Shown: in pieces, positions 43,691-51,108 of the stretch
How positions within the stretch are numbered: position 1 is the first letter of the stretch
Layout of the letters: each line of letters opens with the position of its first letter
Assembly (NCBI RefSeq): GCF_007833215.1
Contig: NZ_CP042239.1
Coordinates: forward strand, 2,850,001-2,914,000
DNA: 64,000 nt
Direction of reading: 5' to 3'
From: Sphingomonas suaedae
GTDB lineage: Bacteria; Pseudomonadota; Alphaproteobacteria; Sphingomonadales; Sphingomonadaceae
Program-made: the position numbers and the translations under genes
Notes under the pieces: model-generated
The model's database searches: none
Told to the model about the DNA's origin: nothing
Seen by the model: the letters and a program-made list of their open reading frames with translations, nothing else

Positions 43691-45304
43691 CTAGTTGCGC
43701 GCGCGCGCTTCGCGCTGCGCCTTGAGGTTCACCGACACCGGCTCGGGCTGGGCATCGAGCATCGCTTCGAGCCGCGCGCGAACCTTGGGCCGGGCGTCGG
43801 CGATGTTCTTCGTCTCGCCCGGATCGCCCTGCATATCGTACAGTTCATAGGCGCGCTGGCCGGTCGCCTCCTGCGTCCAGCGGATCAGGCGATAGCGGTC
43901 GGTGCGGATCGCCTGGCCGATGCGACCGGGGCGGTTGAAGGCGTGATAGGCATAGGACCGCACCCGCTTTGACGGATCACGCAGCACCGGCGTGAGGTCC
44001 GCGCCATCGATTGGCTGCATCTCAGTCGGCAATGCGACCCCGGCCAGCCTGGCGAGCGTCGGATAGACATCCACCGTCTCGGCCAACTGCCCCGGTGCGC
44101 GACCCGGCGTTCCCGTCCCCGGCCCTGCGAAGATCAGCGGAAGATGAACCGCCTGTTCGTAATTGGTGTGCTTGGTCCAAATGCCATGGTCGCCCAGATG
44201 AAATCCGTGATCGCCCCACAGCACGACGATGGTGTTGTCCGCCAATCCTTCGCGCTCCAGCGCGTCGAGCACCTTGCCGATCTGTGCATCGACATAGCTC
44301 ACCCCGGCATAATAGCCGTGGATCAGCTTGCGCTTGAGCGACTCCGGAAACGCCTTGCCCGGAACCTGACCTTCGGGAACCGGCGTGTAGGCAGCGATCT
44401 CGCCGCCCAGTTTGTTGGCGAACGCAGGCGCACCGTCGGGCATCCGCTCGAAATCGGGCATCGGCAGCGCCGCCGGATCATACATGTCCCAGTAGCGCTT
44501 GGGCACCGAGAAGGGCAGATGCGGGCGCGCGAAGCCGACCGCGAGGAAGAAAGGCGACGCCGAGCCCTTCAGCTCCTTCAGCCGCTGAACCGCGCGCTTC
44601 GCCGTGCGCCCGTCGGCATAGGCATCGTCGGCCACATCGGGGCTTTCCCAGGCCGCGCCGCGGGCCAGCGTCGATGCGTATTTGAAGATTTCCTGATCGG
44701 CAGGAACCGGGAATTCGTTGAACAGCGCCTCTTCACGCGTCGATTTGCCCGCGTTGGCAGGATCGACATATTCGATCACATGGTCCTTGACCGGCGGTAC
44801 TGACCAGCTTGCCCTATCGTCATAAGAGCCATGGCCGACATGGAAGACCTTGCCATAGCTTTCGGCGCGATAGCCCGCGCGCATGAACGCCTGGGGCAGT
44901 GTCACCGCGTCGGGCATATAATCGCGCAGGTTTTGCCCGAAATTGTAGATGCCAGTCGAGGTCGAACGGCGGCTGGTCATCAGGTTGATGCGGCTGGGTG
45001 CGCAGACGGCCTGGTTGGCATAGGCGCGCTCGAACCGCGTCCCGCGCGCTGCAAGCCGGTCGATATTTGGGCTAATCGCGGTGCGGTCGCCGAACGACCT
45101 CAAGCTCGGCTTGAGGTCGTCGACCAGAATCAGCAGGACGTTGGGGCGTTGCGCAGCGGGTGCAGGTGCGGTCCCCGGTGCGCTAGCCTGTGACGGACCG
45201 CTGACGGCGCCAGTCTGCGCGCACCCCGCCAACGCCGTGGCGGCCATCAGGGCCAGTGCCCGCTTCGCGATCCCGGATAAACGCACGTCAACAACCCCTC
45301 TCAT
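43691..45304 (-). CDS. Sulfatase (iduronate-2-sulfatase-like), lipoprotein
   Basis: The protein has 537 residues. A lipobox follows the leader (ALALMAATALAGC), so it is probably membrane-anchored. Sulfatase motifs: NVLLILVDDLKPSLRSFGDR, the formylglycine Cys101 in NQAVCAPSRINLMTSRRSTS, GYRAESYGKVFHVG, VGFARPHLPFSVPKRYWDMY and VVLWGDHGFHLGDHGIWTKH. These are the features of the iduronate-2-sulfatase-like subgroup, which acts on uronic or hexose 2-sulfates; exact specificity is not predictable. The start at 45304 has AGGA upstream; a GTG at 45286 with AGAGGGG is equally good. An operator-like GATAATTA lies at 45326-45333. Confidence 0.92.
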   Translation of the reverse strand: MRGVVDVRLSGIAKRALALMAATALAGCAQTGAVSGPSQASAPGTAPAPAAQRPNVLLILVDDLKPSLRSFGDRTAISPNIDRLAARGTRFERAYANQAVCAPSRINLMTSRRSTSTGIYNFGQNLRDYMPDAVTLPQAFMRAGYRAESYGKVFHVGHGSYDDRASWSVPPVKDHVIEYVDPANAGKSTREEALFNEFPVPADQEIFKYASTLARGAAWESPDVADDAYADGRTAKRAVQRLKELKGSASPFFLAVGFARPHLPFSVPKRYWDMYDPAALPMPDFERMPDGAPAFANKLGGEIAAYTPVPEGQVPGKAFPESLKRKLIHGYYAGVSYVDAQIGKVLDALEREGLADNTIVVLWGDHGFHLGDHGIWTKHTNYEQAVHLPLIFAGPGTGTPGRAPGQLAETVDVYPTLARLAGVALPTEMQPIDGADLTPVLRDPSKRVRSYAYHAFNRPGRIGQAIRTDRYRLIRWTQEATGQRAYELYDMQGDPGETKNIADARPKVRARLEAMLDAQPEPVSVNLKAQREARARN

Positions 45305-45325
45305 TTTCTTTTCCTATAAATCTTA

Positions 45326-45333
45326 TAATTATC
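45326..45333 (-). promoter_or_regulatory. PUL operator-like core GATAATTA
   Basis: On the minus strand, within ATGAGATAATTATAAGAT, 22-29 bases before the sulfatase start at 45304. The half-site is weaker than the others. Confidence 0.3.
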
Positions 45334-45378
45334 TCATGGGATGGCAAGCCATCATTCTGCGAGCCCGGCCAGGCCAGT

Positions 45379-46941
45379 CTAGCGACGACTGCGGCCGTCT
45401 CGCTCGATCTTGTCGAGCCAGGCCGCCATCTGCCGGGTGCGATCCGGCACCTTCGCCGCCACATCGTCGCGCTCGCCGGGATCGCGCGCGAGGTTATAGA
45501 GCTGATGACGCGGCAGCGTACCGATCTGGTTTCCGTGAAATTCATGCGGCTCGACGCTGCCGCGAATGAACTTCCAGTCGCCAGCCCGCAGTGCGAGGAT
45601 GCGCGCGCCGCTGCTCGCGACAGTCGTTCCTGTCGTGACCATCAGCTTGGTGTCCTGCACCACATGGTCCCTGCCTTTCTCGCTCTGGCCCAGAAAGGCG
45701 GCGCGCAGGTCGAAGCTGTCGACCGCCTGATCGGCGGGAAGCGGTTGCCCGACCAGGCCGGCGAGCGACGCAAGCAGGTCGACATGGCTGAGCATCGCCT
45801 GCGAGACATGCCCGGCGCGCGCATTGCCCGGCCAGGTCACGATCATCGGGACACGGGTGCCGCCTTCATAGATGGCGTATTTGCCGCTACGATACGGCCC
45901 GGCCATGCGATGATCGCCTGCCTTCTCGACCGCCTGGTCCTCATAGCCGTCGAACAGGATCGGGCCATTGTCGCTGCTGAACACGATCATCGTATCGTCG
46001 GCGACACCCAGTTCCTCCAGCTTGCGGACCAATTCGCCCACCGTCCAGTCGAGCTGTACGATCGTGTCACCGCGCGGCCCCATGCCCGACTTGCCGACGA
46101 AACGCGGGTGCGGCGCGCGGGGCACATGCGGCTCGTTCATCGCGAAATAGAGGAAGAAGGGCGCGCCCTTGCGCGCCGTGACGAACTCCACCGCCTTGCC
46201 CAGCAGCACATCGGTCAGATCCTCGTCCGTCCACCGCGCCGCCTTGCCCCCGGTCATATAGCCGATGCGGCTGATGCCGTTATGGATCGTATTGGAATGC
46301 TCTGGGTCGCCGCGAAACTTGAGCAGGTCGGGATTGTCGAAGCCGGTCGGCTCGTCACCCACCTTTGCCTTGTAATCGACGCGGATCGGATCGGCGGGAT
46401 CGAGGTTCACCACGCGGCGATTCTCGATCAGCACGGTCGGCACGCGATCGAGCGTCGCGGGCATGTAAAACCCATAGTCAAAGCCGATATCGAGCGGCCC
46501 CGGCGCGATCTCGCCATTCCAGTCGACCTTGCCGTCGCCAAGGCCCAGATGCCATTTGCCAACCACGCCGGTGGCATAGCCCGCCTGTTTCAGCATCGAT
46601 GGCAGCGTGAACCGGCCCGGCCGGATGATCGCCGGCGCATCGCCCGGCAGGATCTGCGTGCCCGACGCGCGCCATGCATAATCGCCGGTCAACAGCGAAT
46701 AGCGCGACGGAGTACAGGTGGCGGAGGTGGAATAGGCGTTGACGAAGCGCGTGCCGCGCGCAGCCAGCCGGTCGAGATTGGGCGTCTGAATCGTCTTCGA
46801 CCCATAGCAGCCGACATCGCCATAGCCGAGATCGTCGGCATAGATCACGATGATGTTCGGCTTGCGCGGCCCCGCCAGCGCGCTAGCCCGCGGTGATAGA
46901 AGGGTGGCGGCGCTCGCCAGCAGCAATCCACGGCGTGTCAT
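45379..46941 (-). CDS. Sulfatase (Cys-type, S1 family)
   Basis: The protein has 520 residues; ATG 46941 (MTRRGLLLASAATLLSPRAS) gives a twin-arginine-like leader, with GGGAGAGG upstream. Motifs: NIIVIYADDLGYGDVGCYGS, formylglycine Cys76 in STSATCTPSRYSLLTGDYAW, GVVGKWHLGLGDG, YFAMNEPHVPRAPHPRFVG, FSSDNGPILFDGY and EGGTRVPMIVTWPG. This is an exported sulfatase distinct in sequence from the other five. It heads the minus-strand series and shares a 90-base divergent promoter region with the GH43 gene at 47031, where the perfect ATATGATA palindrome lies. Confidence 0.92.
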   Translation of the reverse strand: MTRRGLLLASAATLLSPRASALAGPRKPNIIVIYADDLGYGDVGCYGSKTIQTPNLDRLAARGTRFVNAYSTSATCTPSRYSLLTGDYAWRASGTQILPGDAPAIIRPGRFTLPSMLKQAGYATGVVGKWHLGLGDGKVDWNGEIAPGPLDIGFDYGFYMPATLDRVPTVLIENRRVVNLDPADPIRVDYKAKVGDEPTGFDNPDLLKFRGDPEHSNTIHNGISRIGYMTGGKAARWTDEDLTDVLLGKAVEFVTARKGAPFFLYFAMNEPHVPRAPHPRFVGKSGMGPRGDTIVQLDWTVGELVRKLEELGVADDTMIVFSSDNGPILFDGYEDQAVEKAGDHRMAGPYRSGKYAIYEGGTRVPMIVTWPGNARAGHVSQAMLSHVDLLASLAGLVGQPLPADQAVDSFDLRAAFLGQSEKGRDHVVQDTKLMVTTGTTVASSGARILALRAGDWKFIRGSVEPHEFHGNQIGTLPRHQLYNLARDPGERDDVAAKVPDRTRQMAAWLDKIERDGRSRR

Positions 46942-46986
46942 CACGATTTGCGGCCTCTCCCTTGTTTCTCGTTAGCAGACAGGGAT

Positions 46987-47004
46987 ATATGATATTTATC
47001 ATAT
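46987..47004. promoter_or_regulatory. Best PUL operator candidate: perfect palindrome ATATGATATTTATCATAT
   Basis: An 18-base perfect palindrome in the centre of the divergent promoter between a sulfatase gene and the GH43 gene. It defines the two half-sites (ATATGATA / TATCATAT) seen in weaker form elsewhere. Confidence 0.65.
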
Positions 47005-47030
47005 CTTGAAGTGCGGAATCGCGCGCGGCG

Positions 47031-48074
47031 ATGAGGATGGACCCGATGGAGTGGAAGATCATGCCCTGCACGGCGCTGCTGCTGGCGCTTGCGCCGCAGA
47101 CCTCGGCGCAGGAACAGGCTCCTGCAGCCACCTTCGCGAACCCGTTGCTGCCCTCGGGGCCGGACCCGTGGGTGATCTCGCACGATGGGGTTTACTACTA
47201 CACCCACACGCTGGGAAACCGCATCCAGCTGTGGCGCACGAGCGACATGGCGGAGCTGGCGCGCGCCAAGAAGCGCGTGGTTTGGACCCCGCCCAAGACG
47301 GGAGCGAACGCGCATTCGATCTGGGCACCCGAGCTCCACCGCATCGGCGGCAAATGGTATATCTATTATTCGGCGACCGCCGCGGGCCATAAGGACGACC
47401 GCCATCGCGCGGTGTTCGTCCTGGAAAATGATGCGGCGAACCCCTTTACCGGCAAATGGGTCGATCGCGGTCGCGTCAACACGCAAAGGGCGGGCATCGA
47501 CGGCACCGTGTTCGACCAGGGCGGCACCCTCTACTTCGCCTATTCGCCCTATATCGGGTCGGTCAGCGGGATCGCACTGGCACGGATGACCAACCCCTGG
47601 ACGCTGACCGGCGAAGAGACGGTGATCGCCCGTCCCGACAAGCGCTGGGAGGATCGCGGCGGCCGCAGGATCCTTGAGGGGCCGCAGTTCCTGAAAGGAC
47701 CGGACGGGCGTATCTTCATGACCTATTCGGCGGGCGCCTGCTGGTCGGACGATTATGCACTCGGCCTGCTTGAGGCAAAGCCTGGTGCCTCCCTGCTCGA
47801 TGCAGCGAGCTGGACCAAGCACCCGCAACCGGTGCTGACCAAGGGCAACGGCATCTATGCCACCGGACATAACGGCTTTTTCAAATCACCCGACGGGCGC
47901 GAAGACTGGATCGTCTATCACGCCAATTCAGGGCCCGGCATGGGATGTACTGCAAAGCGGGCACCGCACATGCAGCGCATCGTTTGGAACGCCGCGGGCG
48001 AACCCGATTTCGGCGCGCCGACTCCTCCGACGATGCGATTGGCCAAACCTTCAGCGATTCCTGCGCCAGAATGA
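47031..48074 (+). CDS. GH43 glycosidase, probable exo-alpha-L-arabinofuranosidase type
   Basis: The protein has 347 residues (ATG 47046, with GAGG 9 bases upstream, is an alternative start). Signal peptide to PQTSA. One five-bladed propeller with the GH43 triad: Asp in LLPSGPDPWVISHDG (base), Asp in AGIDGTVFDQGGTLY, Glu in GRRILEGPQFLKGPDG (acid). FANPLLPSGPDPWV and IWAPELHRIGGKWYIYYSAT resemble the GH43 subgroup that trims arabinose side chains or alpha-1,5-arabinan. It is exported to the periplasm. It fits the L-arabinose oxidation genes at the right end of the locus. Confidence 0.88.
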   Translation: MRMDPMEWKIMPCTALLLALAPQTSAQEQAPAATFANPLLPSGPDPWVISHDGVYYYTHTLGNRIQLWRTSDMAELARAKKRVVWTPPKTGANAHSIWAPELHRIGGKWYIYYSATAAGHKDDRHRAVFVLENDAANPFTGKWVDRGRVNTQRAGIDGTVFDQGGTLYFAYSPYIGSVSGIALARMTNPWTLTGEETVIARPDKRWEDRGGRRILEGPQFLKGPDGRIFMTYSAGACWSDDYALGLLEAKPGASLLDAASWTKHPQPVLTKGNGIYATGHNGFFKSPDGREDWIVYHANSGPGMGCTAKRAPHMQRIVWNAAGEPDFGAPTPPTMRLAKPSAIPAPE

Positions 48075-48159
48075 CCCTCCCGCCCCCCCCGCCCGCAACC
48101 TCGACGCTTCCACGGTTGCGACCCATCATGACATGAGAAAAGCATCAGCGGAGTTCGCT

Positions 48160-49611
48160 ATGGGACCGACACGATTGAGCCGCCGCAAGGCGATCACACT
48201 GACGACACTGGCCGTATTGGCAACGCTGGGCGGCGGATGCACCGTCGCGAGTGTCGGCGCGGGAGCTGCGGACGCGACAGATCAGACGCCGCGCGCGGCA
48301 CCGCGACAGCCCAACATCCTGTTCGTTCTGGTCGACGACATGGGTTATGGCGACCTATCGATCACGGGTAACCGCCTGGTCGATACGCCCCACATCGACG
48401 CGCTCGCGCGCGACGGCATGGTGATGACCCAATTCTATGATGCGGCGCCGATCTGCTCGCCGTCACGCGCGGGGTTCTTGACCGGCCAGTTCCCGGCGCA
48501 CAATCGCTTCGTCACCTTTGTTTCCGACCGCAAGCGCAATCAGGCGTTCGGGCAGGCCGACTGGCTCGATCCGAAGCTGCCCAACCTGTCCCGAACGCTG
48601 AAGCAGGTTGGCTACGCCACCGGTCATTTCGGCAAATGGCATCTGGGCGGCGGGCGCGACGTGGGCGATGCTCCCATGATCACCGCCTATGGCTTTGACG
48701 AAAGCTATACGCAATTCGAAGGCCTCGGCCCGCGCGTGCTGTCGAGGGACGGCGGCGGCAAGCTCGCGGAGCAGAGCGCGGCGTTGGGCAAGGGACCGAT
48801 CGACTGGCTGCCCCGCGCCCAGGTGACCGGGCTCTATGTCGATAAGACGCTCGACTTCGTTCGCCGCAGTAAGGATCGGCCCTGGTTCGCGCAATTATGG
48901 CTGGACGACGTCCACACCCCCTGGGCACCCAGCGCCGAACAGCTTGCCGCGGTGAAGGGCAAGGGCCGCAACCCGCGCGAGGACAAGTTCCTAGCCGTGC
49001 TGGTCGCCATGGATGCGGAGATGGGCCGACTGGTCGATGGACTGCGCCGCGCGGGTGAACTGGACGACACGCTGATCGTGTTCACGTCCGACAATGGCCC
49101 CACGGTCGGGGCGCAGACGCCGGGATCGGCGGGGCCGTATCGGGGCCGTAAGGCCAGCCTGTACGAAGGCGGCATTCGCCAGCCGCTGATCATCCGCTGG
49201 CCCGGTCACGTCCCGGCAGGCAGCCACGACGCGGCGACGGTGGCGCAGGGCGTTGACCTCTACCCCACGCTGGCACGCATCGCTGGCGCGGCAAAGCCGA
49301 CGGGCGTCGATGGCATCGACATCGGCGCGGCGTGGCGCGGCACGCCAGTCGCGGCCCGCCCCGACCTCTATTATTATATCGCCCGCCCCGCTGGCGAAGC
49401 GTTCGGACCGCTTTATTCGGTCCGGTCGGGACCGTGGAAACTGCTGATGGACGCCAACGGCAGCGGCGCCGAACTCTACAATATCGAGCAGGATCCACGC
49501 GAGCAGAAGGATCTGGCGGGGGACAACCGGGAGGTCACGAAGCGGCTTTCCGCCAAGCTGGCCAGTTGGATCGCGCGACTGCCCGAGCCCGGACGCGCGG
49601 TCAGCCGATAG
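48160..49611 (+). CDS. Sulfatase (Cys-type, S1 family), near-duplicate of the one at 34397
   Basis: The protein has 483 residues; ATG 48160 follows GCGGAG at 7 bases (ATG 48133 is an alternative). The leader LSRRKAITLTTLAVLATLGG-GC combines a twin-arginine motif with a lipobox-like Cys. Motifs match the sulfatase at 34397 nearly residue for residue: NILFVLVDDMGYGDLSITGN, formylglycine Cys99 in APICSPSRAGFLTG, FGKWHLGGGRDVGDAP, FTSDNGPTVG, FGPLYSVRSGPWKLLMD. The two arose by duplication of a block that also holds a clan GH-A-type paralogue. It converges with the sulfatase at 49670. Confidence 0.92.
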   Translation: MGPTRLSRRKAITLTTLAVLATLGGGCTVASVGAGAADATDQTPRAAPRQPNILFVLVDDMGYGDLSITGNRLVDTPHIDALARDGMVMTQFYDAAPICSPSRAGFLTGQFPAHNRFVTFVSDRKRNQAFGQADWLDPKLPNLSRTLKQVGYATGHFGKWHLGGGRDVGDAPMITAYGFDESYTQFEGLGPRVLSRDGGGKLAEQSAALGKGPIDWLPRAQVTGLYVDKTLDFVRRSKDRPWFAQLWLDDVHTPWAPSAEQLAAVKGKGRNPREDKFLAVLVAMDAEMGRLVDGLRRAGELDDTLIVFTSDNGPTVGAQTPGSAGPYRGRKASLYEGGIRQPLIIRWPGHVPAGSHDAATVAQGVDLYPTLARIAGAAKPTGVDGIDIGAAWRGTPVAARPDLYYYIARPAGEAFGPLYSVRSGPWKLLMDANGSGAELYNIEQDPREQKDLAGDNREVTKRLSAKLASWIARLPEPGRAVSR

Positions 49612-49634
49612 AGGGCCGCGCCCGCAAACAAGGT

Positions 49635-49661
49635 GGCCCACGACCATGCCGGTCGCGGGCC
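49635..49661. terminator. Stem-loop between convergent sulfatase genes
   Basis: GGCCCACGACC (49635-49645) pairs with GGTCGCGGGCC (49651-49661) with one mismatch and a 5-base loop, followed by CTTT on the plus strand. Confidence 0.65.
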
Positions 49662-49669
49662 CTTTCGTG

Positions 49670-51079
49670 TCACGGCTGGCCGGGCGGGAGTCCCTCGATC
49701 TGGCCTTCGCTCAGATGGGGCGGATGCTTGACCGGACGATCGTCATTCTGAGCGGTGCGCCATCCGGAGAGCTTGAGCCGCAGTTCCTCAAGCACCGGCG
49801 CATATTGCGGGTCCGCCGCCAGATTGCGGGTTTCGTCGGGGTCGGCGTTCAGATCATAGAGTTCCTCGGCCGGGCGGCGATAATATTGATCCACGATCCG
49901 CTTGGCCTTCGGGTCGGTCTGCGCGGCGCGACGCCATGCGGGGAAATAGCCGCCATCGCCCTTGGCCGGCTTCAAGTCGACATGAGTCGTGAAGACCCAT
50001 TCGGGATGCAGATTCGCGATATATTTCCACCGGTCCGTGCGCACGCTGCGCATCGGATAGACGTTCATCTTCAGATCGCTCTTGTGGATCGTATAGACTT
50101 CCGACCGCCCCTTGAACGACGCGGTCGATTTGAACGCAGGCGCGAACGAGCGCCCGTCGATTTCCAGCGGCGCCTTGCCGCCGCCGACCTCTACCAGAGT
50201 GGGCAGGATATCGACCCAGCTCACCATCGCGTCGGTCTTTGTACCGGGCTGGACGCGCCCGGCCCAGCGCACGACCATCGGGACCCGCGTGCCGGTGTCG
50301 TAGAGGTTCCACTTGCCGAACGGCCACTGCTCGCCATGATCGGAGGAAAACAGCACGAAGGTGTTCTTGCCCAGCGTGCTGTCCACAACCTCAAGGGTCT
50401 GGCCCAGTTCCTGGTCCATTCGCGTGACCGCGGCATAATAGCGCGCACGGGCACGGTAGGAGATTGGCACGTCGACCGACTTGGGCGGCAGCTTGATCTT
50501 CGCCGGATCATAGCCCTCGGTCTCGACGGGCCAGGGCACATGCGGCCAGTTGCTGCCGACGAAAATCGCGAGAGGGCGCTTGTCCTTGCGGGCCTTGAGC
50601 CAGCGTAGCGCCGACGGCACGCCGTCCGGATTGTGGAACGTATCGTTTTCGAAGTAATCGAAACCGTACATCTTCGTCGTCCGGTAATGCGCGACCTTGC
50701 CGAATGCGACGACCTGATAACCCAGCGATTGCAGATAGGCCGGCAGCTTCCTGACGTCTTGCGTCGGGATTTCGTGATTGCCCTCCGCCCCGTTGCGTGA
50801 CGGCATGAAGCCCGTGAGCATGGCCGCCCGGCTTGGTGCACAGCTGGGCGATGCGACGAAGGCGCGGTCGAACGTCAGCCCCTGAGTGGTCAGCTTGTCG
50901 AGATTGGGGGTGCGGATGTCGCGATCCCGGCCGGCGCCGAAATCCTTATAGCCCATATCATCGGCCAGAAAGACGACGATGTTGGGGCGGGAAACGCTTT
51001 CTTGCGCCGACGCTATGGATATTGCCCCGACGGCGGTGGCCATGATGGCGGCTGCCCAAATTGCTCGCTTCATCGTCAT
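49670..51079 (-). CDS. Sulfatase (N-sulfoglucosamine/heparan-sulfatase-like subgroup)
   Basis: The protein has 469 residues; AGGAG lies 6 bases before ATG 51079. Signal peptide to ISIASA. Motifs: NIVVFLADDMGYKDFGAGRD, formylglycine Cys80 in ASPSCAPSRAAMLTGFMPSR, then NGAEGNHEI, VVAFGKVAHYRT, FVGSNWPHVPWP and FSSDHGEQWPFGKWNLYDTG. The NGAEGNHE segment and GKWNLYDTG are typical of the heparan N-sulfatase-like branch, whose bacterial members act on diverse sulfated sugars. It precedes no gene closely upstream other than the receptor at 51109, with 29 bases between; those two are probably one transcript. Confidence 0.92.
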   Translation of the reverse strand: MTMKRAIWAAAIMATAVGAISIASAQESVSRPNIVVFLADDMGYKDFGAGRDRDIRTPNLDKLTTQGLTFDRAFVASPSCAPSRAAMLTGFMPSRNGAEGNHEIPTQDVRKLPAYLQSLGYQVVAFGKVAHYRTTKMYGFDYFENDTFHNPDGVPSALRWLKARKDKRPLAIFVGSNWPHVPWPVETEGYDPAKIKLPPKSVDVPISYRARARYYAAVTRMDQELGQTLEVVDSTLGKNTFVLFSSDHGEQWPFGKWNLYDTGTRVPMVVRWAGRVQPGTKTDAMVSWVDILPTLVEVGGGKAPLEIDGRSFAPAFKSTASFKGRSEVYTIHKSDLKMNVYPMRSVRTDRWKYIANLHPEWVFTTHVDLKPAKGDGGYFPAWRRAAQTDPKAKRIVDQYYRRPAEELYDLNADPDETRNLAADPQYAPVLEELRLKLSGWRTAQNDDRPVKHPPHLSEGQIEGLPPGQP

Positions 51080-51108
51080 TCGTAGCTCCTGATCTTCCTG
51101 TGCATCGT

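Noticed and set aside
45256..46896. Plus-strand open frame of 546 codons
   Set aside because: It is antisense to the sulfatase at 45379-46941; the composition is that of a shadow frame.
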